Origin: Bacteroidales bacterium
GTDB taxonomy: Bacteria; Bacteroidota; Bacteroidia; Bacteroidales; UBA3824
Length of the DNA stretch: 18,614 nt
Assembly: GCA_017645985.1 (NCBI GenBank)
Contig: JAGCNK010000127.1
Coordinates: forward strand, 1 to 18,614
Reading direction: 5' to 3'
Shown here: positions 1-7,974 of the stretch, one piece after another
Numbering within the stretch: the first letter of the stretch is position 1
Layout: every line of letters starts with the position of its first letter
The notes under the pieces: generated by a model
What the model was told of the DNA's origin: nothing
Seen by the model: only the letters and a program-made list of their open reading frames with translations
Database searches by the model: none
Translations under genes and position numbers: made by a program

Positions 1-246
1 CGATAATGTCTTGTCATATTCTGATTCAAGTTGTTTGCGTTTTTCGGCTGAGTAGCCTGTGCCTTTGTTTGATACGCTGTCCCAATCAAAATCCATTGTG
101 GAAGCGTTGTTTTTGTAACTGCTTCTGGGTTTTACAATTACGTCTTCGTCGGCAGTGTCCTGTGCTTCAGTTTCTGCCTTTACCTGTTTTAGGTCGTCAT
201 TTTCGATTTCTGCGTCGAAATCCTGATTGTTTTTTTTGGGTGTCAT
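1..246 (-). CDS. rpsA: 30S ribosomal protein S1, N-terminal part (cut by window edge)
   Basis: Only the first 82 codons are present; the gene runs off the left edge. S1 is the large OB-fold (S1 domain) ribosomal protein that helps bind mRNA at translation initiation. Seen: an acidic, low-complexity start (MTPKKNNQDF, then a run rich in D, E, K and Q to about residue 45), then a segment reading STMDFDWDS and, near residue 70, SAEKRKQLESEYDKTLS. From memory, Bacteroidota S1 proteins have such a charged N-terminal extension followed by an FDWD motif and a Y-D-x-T-L segment just before the first S1 domain. No S1 domain falls inside the window, so the call rests on this segment alone. The ATG at 246-244 follows an A/T-only leader without a Shine-Dalgarno sequence and lies downstream of a good Bacteroidota promoter. 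Confidence 0.75.
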   Translation of the reverse strand, partial: MTPKKNNQDFDAEIENDDLKQVKAETEAQDTADEDVIVKPRSSYKNNASTMDFDWDSVSNKGTGYSAEKRKQLESEYDKTLS

Positions 247-297
247 TGATAAATAAAAATTTTTTAATAACTTATTGTGTTAGACTTTATTTATAGA

Positions 298-315
298 GGT
301 AATACGCTAATTACC
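298..315 (-). other. Hairpin at the 5' end of the rpsA leader
   Basis: On the minus strand GGTAAT and ATTACC form a perfect 6-bp stem around a 6-base loop. It sits immediately after the predicted rpsA promoter, so it would lie at the extreme 5' end of a leader of about 70 nt. The rest of the leader is nearly all A and T. It could stabilise the message or be an S1 autoregulatory site; this is inference from position and pairing only. Confidence 0.4.
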
Positions 316-320
316 GGCTG

Positions 321-350
321 CAAATGTAGCATTTATTTTGCAATTCCAAA
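321..350 (-). promoter_or_regulatory. Bacteroidota-type promoter for rpsA
   Basis: Minus strand: a TTTG -33 box (350-347), an 18-base spacer, then TACATTTG (328-321), a full match to the TAnnTTTG -7 consensus. It points toward rpsA about 75 bases away. This is one of the best promoter matches in the window. Confidence 0.7.
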
Positions 351-445
351 CTTTATTTTGTTTTTTTCATGTTATTTTTTTCTGATTTTTTTGTAGTTAT
401 GGCAAATTGAGCCGTTGAGAAGGGGCGGTTGTAACGATTTTTTCT

Positions 446-453
446 TATTTTTG
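446..453 (+). promoter_or_regulatory. -7 promoter element of the UDP-glucuronate decarboxylase/purU/pbpC operon
   Basis: TATTTTTG matches TAnnTTTG, 25 bases before the ATG at 479. No clear TTTG lies at the expected -33 distance, so only the -7 element is marked. The 232-base gap 247-478 holds this and the divergent rpsA promoter; between them is T-rich sequence with nothing else recognisable. Confidence 0.55.
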
Positions 454-478
454 CACCTTAGTTAATATAGTATTTGAT

Positions 479-1432
479 ATGAAACGTATTTTGGTAACCG
501 GAGGAGCGGGTTTTATCGGCAGCCATCTGTGCGAGGGGCTGCTTGCCGAAGGCTGCGACGTGATGTGCCTCGACAATTTTTTCACGGGCAGCAAGCAGAA
601 TATCATCCACCTTTTGGAAAACAACTATTTTGAGCTTGTGCGCCACGATGTTATCGACCCCTTCAAGGCCGAAGTGGACGAGATTTACAACCTTGCATGT
701 CCGGCATCGCCCATTCACTATCAGTACAACGCCATCAAAACCGTGAAGACCTCGGTGATGGGCGCAATCAATATGCTGGGTCTAGCCAAAAGGTTGAACG
801 CCAAGATTTTGCAAGCGTCAACAAGCGAGGTTTACGGCGACCCTTCGGTGCATCCTCAGGTAGAGTCGTACTGGGGCAATGTGAATCCGATAGGAGAGAG
901 GGCGTGCTACGACGAGGGCAAACGCATTGCCGAAACTCTATTTATGAGTTACAACCGCCAAAACCACGTGAAAACCAAGATTATACGCATATTCAACACC
1001 TACGGCCCGCGCATGATGCCAAACGACGGCAGGGTGGTGTCGAACTTTATAATCCAGGCACTTACCAACAGGCCTATCACCATATACGGCAGCGGCGACC
1101 AGACCCGCAGCTTCCAGTACGTTGACGACCTTGTGGAGGGAATGATAAGGGTGATGGCCACCCCCGACAGTTTCACTGGTCCGGTAAACATTGGCAATCC
1201 GGGCGAGTTTACTATCAAGCAGTTGGCCGAAAAGGTAATCAGCATGACCGGCTCGCATTCCAAAATAGAGTACAAGCCACTGCCGAGCGACGACCCTGTT
1301 AAACGCCGTCCCGACATTTCGCTGGCTCAGAAAGAGTTAGGGTGGAATCCCACTATCAATTTGGAACAGGGACTCGCCAAGACGATAGCTTATTTCGAAG
1401 ATTATTTAAAACACAATAAATTAGAATTTTAA
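479..1432 (+). CDS. uxs: UDP-glucuronic acid decarboxylase (UDP-xylose synthase), NAD-dependent epimerase/dehydratase family
   Basis: Predicted soluble cytoplasmic enzyme of 317 residues that converts UDP-glucuronate to UDP-xylose using bound NAD, supplying pentose for surface or capsular polysaccharide. It is an extended short-chain dehydrogenase. The Rossmann motif GGAGFIG is at residues 8-14, the catalytic T/S region STSEVYG at 114-120, and the catalytic YxxxK is Y144/K148 within YDEGK. The segments NLACPASPIHY (71-81) and GPRMMPNDGRVVSNF, and length near 315, are typical of bacterial UXS rather than of UDP-glucose 4-epimerase or dTDP-glucose dehydratase. The start MKRILVTGG places the Rossmann strand at the N-terminus as expected. 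It is the first gene of an operon, with purU 5 bases downstream. No UDP-glucose dehydrogenase, which would make its substrate, is in the window. Confidence 0.92.
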   Translation: MKRILVTGGAGFIGSHLCEGLLAEGCDVMCLDNFFTGSKQNIIHLLENNYFELVRHDVIDPFKAEVDEIYNLACPASPIHYQYNAIKTVKTSVMGAINMLGLAKRLNAKILQASTSEVYGDPSVHPQVESYWGNVNPIGERACYDEGKRIAETLFMSYNRQNHVKTKIIRIFNTYGPRMMPNDGRVVSNFIIQALTNRPITIYGSGDQTRSFQYVDDLVEGMIRVMATPDSFTGPVNIGNPGEFTIKQLAEKVISMTGSHSKIEYKPLPSDDPVKRRPDISLAQKELGWNPTINLEQGLAKTIAYFEDYLKHNKLEF

Positions 1433-1437
1433 TAGAG

Positions 1438-2292
1438 ATGAATACAGCAGTTCTTTTGCTACACTGTCCCGACAAGCCGGGACTTATAGCCGAACTTACC
1501 AACTTTGTAACCGTAAACAACGGCAATATCGTATACTTAGACCAGTATGTAGACCACACAGAGGGCATATTTTTTATGCGTATGGAATGGGATTTGGACA
1601 AATTCCTTATTCCTACCGACAAGATAGAAGATTATTTTACAACACTTTACGCGCAGAAACACAGCATGGAGTTCCGCATCTATTTCTCCGACCGCAAGCC
1701 GAGAATGGCTATCTTTGTGTCAAAGATGTCGCACTGCCTCTACGATATGCTGGCACGCTACACCGCCGGCGAATGGAACGTGGATATTCCGCTCATTATC
1801 AGCAACCATCCCGACCTGAAACCCGCCGCCGACCGCTTCGGTATTCCTTACCACGTGTTTCCCATCACCAAAGACAACAAGGCAGAGCTTGAGCCTCAGG
1901 AGATGCAGCTGCTGAAAGACAACGACATAGACACAATCGTTCTTGCCCGCTATATGCAGATTATTTCGCCCGAGATGATTGCGGCATATCCCAACAAGAT
2001 TATCAACATACATCACTCGTTCCTCCCCGCGTTTGTGGGTGCGAAACCTTATCACGCAGCCTACGCCCGTGGTGTGAAACTTATCGGTGCCACAAGTCAC
2101 TACGTTACTCAGGATCTGGACGCAGGACCCATTATTGAGCAGGACGTTACACGCATCACCCACAAAGACACTATCCAGGACCTTATCAACAAGGGCAAGG
2201 ATTTGGAAAAAATAGTGCTTTCGGTGGCTGTGCAGAAACATCTCGAGCGCAAAATACTCTCGTATAAAAATAAGACAGTGATATTCAACTAA
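1438..2292 (+). CDS. purU: Formyltetrahydrofolate deformylase
   Basis: A 284-residue cytoplasmic enzyme (E. coli PurU is about 280) hydrolysing 10-formyl-THF to formate and THF, which balances the one-carbon pool and can supply formate for purine synthesis. The N-terminal ACT domain covers about residues 4-80 (CPDKPGLIAELTNFV). The formyltransferase-type catalytic domain follows from about 88, with the signature N190-I-H192-HSFLPAF and D228 in HYVTQDLDAGP; N, H and D are the family's catalytic triad. The ACT domain and the absence of a GAR-binding region separate it from PurN. It starts 5 bases after the uxs stop and ends 2 bases before pbpC, so it is surely co-transcribed. Its link to the two envelope genes is not obvious. 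Confidence 0.95.
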   Translation: MNTAVLLLHCPDKPGLIAELTNFVTVNNGNIVYLDQYVDHTEGIFFMRMEWDLDKFLIPTDKIEDYFTTLYAQKHSMEFRIYFSDRKPRMAIFVSKMSHCLYDMLARYTAGEWNVDIPLIISNHPDLKPAADRFGIPYHVFPITKDNKAELEPQEMQLLKDNDIDTIVLARYMQIISPEMIAAYPNKIINIHHSFLPAFVGAKPYHAAYARGVKLIGATSHYVTQDLDAGPIIEQDVTRITHKDTIQDLINKGKDLEKIVLSVAVQKHLERKILSYKNKTVIFN

Positions 2293-2294
2293 TT

Positions 2295-4670
2295 GTGAAG
2301 GTCAAGCGCGTACATATAGTAGCCTTATGCCTGCTGCTGCCCATTCTGGCTGCGGTGGTTTGGGCTGTCACCTGTCCGCGCAATCCTTTTGATGTGCCGT
2401 ATTCCACGGTGGTGGCCGACAGCAGCGGCAGGATACTTGCCGCGCATATAGCATCCGACGGTCAATGGCGTTTTCCGCCTGCCGACTCTGTGCCTTACAA
2501 GTTTGAAAAATGTATCCTTGAGTTCGAAGATTCAAGGTTTTACAGCCATTTCGGGGTGGATGTGCTATCGCTTTTGCGTGCCGCATACCAGGACATCAAG
2601 AATATGAAGATAGTGAGCGGCGCAAGCACCCTCACAATGCAGACAGTGCGTCTGTGGCGGCGTCAGGACCGTACATTTTTTGAAAAATTTGTGGAGATGA
2701 TGCTGGCTGTGCGTCTCGAAATGCGGCTGTCGAAAAATGAGATACTCGCGCTATATGCGGCGCACGCCCCTTTCGGTGGCAACACCGTGGGATTGGAGAC
2801 TGCATCCATAAGATATTTCGGACGTCCGGCGGCAAACCTTTCGTGGGCAGAGGCGGCAATGCTGGCCGTGCTGCCAAACAGTCCGTCGCTCATCCACATC
2901 TCCAAAAACCGTCACCTGCTTTTGCAGAAACGCAACGCACTTTTAGACCGTCTATATATAAAAGGTGTGATCAGCGAAGAAACCTGCACCCTTGCCAAAG
3001 AGGAGCCGATTGTGGAATCGCCAATGCCGTATCAGAATATGTCGCTGCAACTTCTCGACCGTCTGTCGGCTGAGGCAAGCCAGGGCGTGGTGCGCACCAC
3101 CATAGACTATACGCTGCAGAAACGTGTTGACGGCGTGCTTAACCATCACGTGAAAAAACTCCACGAGTCGGGCATCAACAATGGCGCAGCCCTTGTGCTC
3201 GACGTGGCTACCGGCGACGTGCTCGCATACGTGGCAAATTCGGAAAATTTCGACGGAGAAGACATCGAAAACGGTAATTATGTGGACTGTATCACTGCAC
3301 CACGAAGCACCGGAAGTATCTTAAAACCATTTCTTTACGCCGCAATGCTCACCGAAGGACAGATTCTACCCAACACGCTTGTGGCAGATATTCCAACGCA
3401 GATTTCGGGCTATATGCCTCAAAACTACCGTCATACATACGACGGGGCAGTGCCAGCCAACCGTGCGTTGGCTCGCAGTCTGAATGTGCCCGCTGTAAAG
3501 ATGCTGCAAACCTACGGCGGCGAAAAATTTATTCCCTTCCTCAAAAAAGTGGGACTTACTACTGTTAATCAAAGTTCTGAGTATTACGGACTTTCGCTTA
3601 TTCTCGGCGGATGCGAGGCCACACTGTGGGATTTGTGCGGAGCTTACGCCTCAATGACACGGTCGCTGTACGGATATGTCAGCCATCACAACCAGTATAA
3701 CGCAACTGATTGGCACTCACCCAACTTGCATTATTACCGCTCGGTAAAACGCACCGGCATTATCGCCGATCTGCACACCGAAAGCTTTATGTCGGCATCG
3801 GCTATATATTTTACACTCAATGCGTTGATCAAAGTGGAACGACCCGATGCGGAGTTAGGTTCGGAGTTTTTTGAATCAAACCAGACTGTGGCGTGGAAAA
3901 CCGGCACAAGTTTCGGCTTCCGAGATGCCTGGGCTATCGGAGCCACCTCAAAATATGTTGTGGGCGTATGGGCAGGCAACGCCGACGGCGAGGGCCGTCC
4001 CGGAATTGTGGGCATACAAGCTGCCGCTCCGATAATGTTCGACATTCTGAAACTGCTGCCCCAAAGCACCGAACCGTTTCCGACGCCATACGACGACCTT
4101 GTTAACGCAAATATTTGTGCCAAAAGCGGTTACATAGCCAGTGAAAATTGCGAAACCTCGGAGGAACGTTTGATTCCCGCAGTGGGAGTCAATTTCAAAA
4201 CATGTCCCTACTGCCATTTGGAGCATTTCGACGCCTCGCTGAAATACCGTGTTACCACCGATTGCGAAAGTCCGTCGAATATTGTGCATAAAAAATGGTT
4301 TGTGCTGCCGCCGGCTATGGAGTACTATTACCGCAAGAAAAATCCTGACTACAAGATACTTCCGCCAATGCGTTCCGACTGTCTGGAACATTCGGGCGGC
4401 GATGTGCACCTTCCGTTTCAGATAGTCTACCCCGAGAACTACGCCAAGGTGTTCATTCCCAAAGGATTGGACGGCAATCTTGAAAAAATGGTGATAGAGG
4501 TTTCGTGCCGCAATCAGAACGAAGTGCTTTATTGGCATCTGGACGGCGTGTTTATCGGCGAAACCACCGACACGCACAAGCTTGCGGTGTCAGCCCCCAA
4601 AGGTCAGCACGTGATCACAATTGTAGACCGCCACGGCAATTCGGTAAAGCGCACCTTTGAGGTGATGTAA
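2295..4670 (+). CDS. pbpC: Penicillin-binding protein 1C: bifunctional glycosyltransferase/transpeptidase
   Basis: A 791-residue class A PBP anchored by an N-terminal membrane helix (about residues 7-25) with its bulk in the periplasm; it polymerises lipid II and may cross-link stems. The GT51 glycosyltransferase domain spans about 55-225, with catalytic E78 in EFEDSRFYSHFGVD and the SGASTLTMQ motif at 108-116. The transpeptidase domain spans about 295-590 with SxxK S341-ILK344, SxN S395-LN and KTG 535-537, all intact. A Cys-bearing linker (C607, C619, C637, C640, C656) and a C-terminal BiPBP_C-type beta domain from about 695 are characteristic of PBP1C rather than PBP1A/1B. The start is GTG, 2 bases after the purU stop; starting there keeps the basic-then-hydrophobic anchor MKVKRVHIVALCLLL. 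The alpha-2-macroglobulin gene that often neighbours pbpC is absent. Confidence 0.93.
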   Translation: MKVKRVHIVALCLLLPILAAVVWAVTCPRNPFDVPYSTVVADSSGRILAAHIASDGQWRFPPADSVPYKFEKCILEFEDSRFYSHFGVDVLSLLRAAYQDIKNMKIVSGASTLTMQTVRLWRRQDRTFFEKFVEMMLAVRLEMRLSKNEILALYAAHAPFGGNTVGLETASIRYFGRPAANLSWAEAAMLAVLPNSPSLIHISKNRHLLLQKRNALLDRLYIKGVISEETCTLAKEEPIVESPMPYQNMSLQLLDRLSAEASQGVVRTTIDYTLQKRVDGVLNHHVKKLHESGINNGAALVLDVATGDVLAYVANSENFDGEDIENGNYVDCITAPRSTGSILKPFLYAAMLTEGQILPNTLVADIPTQISGYMPQNYRHTYDGAVPANRALARSLNVPAVKMLQTYGGEKFIPFLKKVGLTTVNQSSEYYGLSLILGGCEATLWDLCGAYASMTRSLYGYVSHHNQYNATDWHSPNLHYYRSVKRTGIIADLHTESFMSASAIYFTLNALIKVERPDAELGSEFFESNQTVAWKTGTSFGFRDAWAIGATSKYVVGVWAGNADGEGRPGIVGIQAAAPIMFDILKLLPQSTEPFPTPYDDLVNANICAKSGYIASENCETSEERLIPAVGVNFKTCPYCHLEHFDASLKYRVTTDCESPSNIVHKKWFVLPPAMEYYYRKKNPDYKILPPMRSDCLEHSGGDVHLPFQIVYPENYAKVFIPKGLDGNLEKMVIEVSCRNQNEVLYWHLDGVFIGETTDTHKLAVSAPKGQHVITIVDRHGNSVKRTFEVM

Positions 4671-4710
4671 AAAAAGAAACGCCGTGTCGGTCCAAAAGAC
4701 AGACACGGCG
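4669..4710 (-). terminator. Intrinsic terminator for the OmpA-family gene, perhaps also stopping pbpC
   Basis: CGCCGTGTC (4680-4688) pairs perfectly with GACACGGCG (4702-4710), a GC-rich 9-bp stem with a 13-base loop. On the minus strand it is followed by TTTCTTTTTTT, a classic U-tract. On the plus strand no T-run follows, so for pbpC it would act only as a 3' stabilising hairpin or weak terminator. Confidence 0.85.
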
Positions 4711-4739
4711 CCATTAGCCCATGAAAAATAATAATAATC

Positions 4740-5552
4740 CTATTTTGTGGTAAGTTTGTAAATCTCGTCGAGGTTGGGAGTGAGAATAATCTCAGTGCGG
4801 CGGTTCATAGCGCGGCCAGCCTCGGTGTTGTTGCTGGCTACGGGAGCAAACTCGCCACGACCCGAAGCGGTGAGGCGTTTTTGCGGCAAACCGTCGGCGC
4901 TCAGCAGACGAACGATGTTGGTGGCACGTGCTGCGCTGAGGTCCCAGTTGTCTTTGTACTGCGAAGTCTTGATAGGCAGGTTATCGGTGTGACCCTCCAC
5001 CATTATGCCGATGTCAGGATTGTTGAGCAGCACCTTCGAGAGTTTCTTGATAGCGTTCTGACCCTTGGACTCCACCTCTGCGCTGCCCGATTTGAAGAGC
5101 AGCTTGTCGAGCATAGTCACGTATACCTTGCCGTCGCGAATCTGCACCTTCAGCTCGTCGCTCTTGAAGCCGTTCATAGCGCCGGTAACGAGTTTGTTGA
5201 TAACCCTTACGAGCGAATCCTGGCGTGCGAGTTGCTGACGCATTTTCTCGATTTCGGCCTGTTGGGTCGTCGATGAGTCTTTCAATCCGCCTACCTGGCT
5301 GTTGAGCGCGTTGTAGCGTTTTTGCAGGTCGGCGTAGTTGGCCTCCATCGATTCGTTTTGCGATTTGAATTTGGTAAATTCTTCAGCGGTCTGTTGGTGC
5401 TGGGTTTCAAGCTGTTTGTAGCGTTTGTTGCTGCGTATTTTGTCCCAAATGAACAGCCCTGCGAGGATAAGCAGAGCAGCCGCCAAAATCCATACCCAGA
5501 TTTTCGACGTGCTTTTCCCTGTGGTACTTGTTGTTGTTTCTTCTGTTGCCAT
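4740..5552 (-). CDS. Inner-membrane-anchored coiled-coil protein with OmpA/MotB-type peptidoglycan-binding domain
   Basis: 270 residues. N-terminal T/S-rich cytoplasmic tail (1-16), one membrane helix (about 18-36, IWVWILAAALLILAGLFIW), a long Q/E/K-rich coiled coil (about 40-118), then an OmpA_C-like domain (about 140-258) with MVEGHTDNLPI (184-194), DLSAARA (204-210) and NRRTEIIL (250-257). The D and R of these motifs bind diaminopimelate in the family. There is no cleavable signal and no lipobox, so the topology is MotB-like: anchored in the inner membrane and reaching the cell wall. No MotA/ExbB-type partner is adjacent. It faces pbpC convergently across a terminator and has its own promoter. 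It may tether the inner membrane to peptidoglycan; the exact role is unknown. Confidence 0.85.
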   Translation of the reverse strand: MATEETTTSTTGKSTSKIWVWILAAALLILAGLFIWDKIRSNKRYKQLETQHQQTAEEFTKFKSQNESMEANYADLQKRYNALNSQVGGLKDSSTTQQAEIEKMRQQLARQDSLVRVINKLVTGAMNGFKSDELKVQIRDGKVYVTMLDKLLFKSGSAEVESKGQNAIKKLSKVLLNNPDIGIMVEGHTDNLPIKTSQYKDNWDLSAARATNIVRLLSADGLPQKRLTASGRGEFAPVASNNTEAGRAMNRRTEIILTPNLDEIYKLTTK

Positions 5553-5575
5553 AATTGTTTGAAAATTTGATGTAA

Positions 5576-5604
5576 CAAAAGTAAGGAATTATTGATAATT
5601 GAAA
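5576..5604 (-). promoter_or_regulatory. Promoter of the OmpA-family gene
   Basis: Minus strand: TACTTTTG (5583-5576) fits TAnnTTTG exactly; TTTC (5604-5601), one mismatch from the TTTG -33 box, lies 17 bases upstream. The ATG follows about 24 bases after the -7 element. Confidence 0.6.
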
Positions 5605-5821
5605 TACTTTTTTTAAAAAAAATCACAATATGGCCTATTTTTTTTTATTTATTGTACATTTTTGGGGAAATAAATGTCAGTGTCATTATGTCGTTTTGCT
5701 TTAATCTCTAACCCGAATTCTGCCATAATGTCAGCATTTTTGCCGATGGCATTTGGTTTGATTGGGGATAGTGGGATTTTAATTTTCGGGAGGCGATGCC
5801 TCTTATTAAAAACCTTTTTAT

Positions 5822-5829
5822 TATATTTG
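5822..5829 (+). promoter_or_regulatory. -7 promoter element of the TPR/rfbD operon
   Basis: TATATTTG matches TAnnTTTG, 23 bases before the ATG at 5853. No good -33 box is visible. Its position decides the downstream start: the ATG at 5796 would lie upstream of the transcript's 5' end. Confidence 0.55.
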
Positions 5830-5852
5830 CCATTGAAAACTTTTTGCATACG

Positions 5853-7964
5853 ATGAACAAATTTGAGATTTTCACCATACATGGACAGGCGGTTTCGCAT
5901 ATACTTAACCAAAAGATTTACAACGCTATATCTCTGGTAAAGCAACTTGCGGAGCACAGCGGACTGTCGCCTCAGAACAGCGATATCGATATGGCTGAGC
6001 AGACCTACCGTCTGATGCTCGGATACACACTGCAAGGCGCCGACGACCCTAACCGCAACGCCATTCTGCGTCAGTTGCAGATTTCGCTGCTGATGATGGC
6101 AGATTCGTACAAAAACCGTTTCTTAAAAAAATACACCTCGTCGCCAGTGTTTGCCGGCAAGTCGGTTGTGCCATTGGAAAAACCTTCCAAAACCAACCTC
6201 AACGAATGGTTCAACTTTTTGGTAGCCAATGAGAAAGCCGAGGGCGAAACATTTACGCTTATTGAGGAGATTGTTTTGGACGAAAAAACTCCGTGGTATG
6301 CCAAGTCGCTTGTAGTCACTGCGTTGACATTGAGTCTGCTGCTCTTTTTCGACATTGCCAAGGTGAGGCTGCTATACAAATGCTACCTTACCAATCAGGA
6401 GCAGATTTGGCAGAGGGCGCTGGTGGGATTGTTCCTCGTGTTCTACGTATACAACAATAGGATAGGACTTTACACCGAAACCGACGAGATACTTTCGGGA
6501 CTTAAACGCGACCAGAAATTCACCGAGCGTTACGAAACTGTGATTATCCAGTTTATCCGCTCCATCAATACCGAAAAACTCACTCAGAAAATCAACAAGG
6601 AGATTATTCCCGAGGTTACCAAACTGATGCCCGGCATCCGCGACAAGATGAAAGCCGATTCGCGCACCAGCGACGACAAGGTTTTTGAGGACAAGAATCC
6701 CGACTGGAGCGACTATTTCAAGGAGAATCCCGGACTGTTAGACAAGCTTGCCGACATATCAAAACTTCAGCTCGAAGGCAGCGACGTGTTTCTCAATTCG
6801 TTTGCCATGCTCAAGAGTTTCGAGTTTTTCAATACGCTGAGCAACTGGTTTGTGCCATTCTACCGTCAAAACTCAAGCGTCTCGGGACTTTCGTCGAAAT
6901 ACGAGAGCGAGTTTAAGATGAAGACCTTTGCCTCGGGGTTGGAACGTGCGCCCTTTATGTGCAATTCCGATAAGTATTCTTTCTGCCTGAGTATCAGCAG
7001 TATGCCCGAAGAGCAAATCAAAATTATGGGCAAGTATTTCCTATCGGAAGTGGACCAGATGAACGAACTTTCCGACGAGGACGCCCTGCTGCACAAGCCT
7101 GAGTTTAGCTACAAGGTTATCACTCAGTACATTCAGGATCTGTACAGATTTTTCAAGCTCAACAAGTCGCGTGAGGATTTTCCCGAAGTGTTTGAAAAAG
7201 AGTTCAATCCGTCTGCCACACTCTTGTACGACGCAGCTTTTCACAATGCCGGCGAGATGCGCAAGATTGGCGAGTTTTTCTTTGTAAACGAAAACTATTC
7301 ACAGGCTTACGGCATCTTTGAGAAGATTTCGTTAGAGGATCCCAATTTCGAGATTTTCCAGAAGATGGGATATGCGGCGCAGAAAAACGGCGACATACAG
7401 CTTGCCCTCGACAACTATCTGCACGCCCAGCTGTTTAACGATTCGCAGTTGTGGAACCTCAAAAAAATAGGCTGGTGCTACCGCCGCTTGAAGAATCCCG
7501 CCAAGGCGTTGGAATTCTATCAGAAGGCCGAGGCTCTCGATGCCGACAACCTTACAATTGCCACAGCCATAGGACGTTGCCATCTGGAATTGGACAATTA
7601 TCAGGACGCTCTCAAATATTATTTCAAGGTGGAATATCTCGACCCGAAAAACACCAAGGTGCTGCGTCCGATATGCTGGTGCTGCTATATGTCGGGCAAG
7701 ATGGAGCAGGCGGAGAAATACCTTGCCAAACTGCTGGCTGTGAATCCCGAAGCCGAAGACTACGTGCTTGCGGGCAACATCATGCGCAGCCGCCGTCAGC
7801 TTCAGAAGGCTGTGGACTATTATATGAAGGCGTTCGGATTCGACGGTTTTACAATGGCTAACCTCGAGGACTCTTTCGCCGCCGACTGTGCCGCCGACGC
7901 CAAGACCAAGGAGGAGAACAATCTTATTACCGATTATATCAATTACCAATTGGCAGAAAAATAA
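5853..7964 (+). CDS. Large TPR-repeat protein, cytoplasmic, function unknown
   Basis: 703 residues from the ATG at 5853. An in-frame ATG at 5796 would add 19 residues but precedes the -7 promoter element, so the shorter form is preferred. No signal peptide. The N-terminal two thirds (1-450) are helical with no recognised domain; two hydrophobic stretches (about 152-170 and 188-200) are short and mixed and look like buried helices rather than clear membrane spans. The C-terminal third holds about six TPR units (roughly 470-665), with typical A-x-x-x-Y/F and L-D-P spacing, for example NPAKALEFYQKAEALDADN and NYQDALKYYFKVEYLDPKN. TPRs bind partner proteins, so a scaffold role is likely. It is 10 bases upstream of rfbD and probably co-transcribed. 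I recognise it only as a Bacteroidales-type TPR protein. Confidence 0.82.
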   Translation: MNKFEIFTIHGQAVSHILNQKIYNAISLVKQLAEHSGLSPQNSDIDMAEQTYRLMLGYTLQGADDPNRNAILRQLQISLLMMADSYKNRFLKKYTSSPVFAGKSVVPLEKPSKTNLNEWFNFLVANEKAEGETFTLIEEIVLDEKTPWYAKSLVVTALTLSLLLFFDIAKVRLLYKCYLTNQEQIWQRALVGLFLVFYVYNNRIGLYTETDEILSGLKRDQKFTERYETVIIQFIRSINTEKLTQKINKEIIPEVTKLMPGIRDKMKADSRTSDDKVFEDKNPDWSDYFKENPGLLDKLADISKLQLEGSDVFLNSFAMLKSFEFFNTLSNWFVPFYRQNSSVSGLSSKYESEFKMKTFASGLERAPFMCNSDKYSFCLSISSMPEEQIKIMGKYFLSEVDQMNELSDEDALLHKPEFSYKVITQYIQDLYRFFKLNKSREDFPEVFEKEFNPSATLLYDAAFHNAGEMRKIGEFFFVNENYSQAYGIFEKISLEDPNFEIFQKMGYAAQKNGDIQLALDNYLHAQLFNDSQLWNLKKIGWCYRRLKNPAKALEFYQKAEALDADNLTIATAIGRCHLELDNYQDALKYYFKVEYLDPKNTKVLRPICWCCYMSGKMEQAEKYLAKLLAVNPEAEDYVLAGNIMRSRRQLQKAVDYYMKAFGFDGFTMANLEDSFAADCAADAKTKEENNLITDYINYQLAEK

Positions 7965-7974
7965 AAAATTGAAA

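Larger units (their letters stand above)
5553..5852. other. 300-base divergent intergenic region
   Basis: Separates the leftward OmpA-family gene from the rightward TPR gene. It contains a promoter at each end (described separately). The middle, about 5610-5800, is T-rich with no convincing gene; short inverted repeats such as TGCCAT/ATGGCA at 5721-5726 and 5746-5751 are too weak to call. Confidence 0.6.

Noticed and set aside
6..296. Rightward 96-residue open frame at the left edge
   Set aside because: It is antisense to the rpsA start, is rich in Cys, Phe and Leu as expected of shadow frames, and runs through the rpsA promoter side without any domain.
5721..5751. Inverted repeats in the divergent region (TGCCAT/ATGGCA and nearby short hairpins)
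   Set aside because: Stems of 4-6 bp with long or trivial loops are expected by chance in a 300-base gap.
5649..6035. Leftward 128-residue open frame
   Set aside because: More than half is antisense to the well-supported TPR gene, it has no recognisable motif, and it runs across that gene's promoter.
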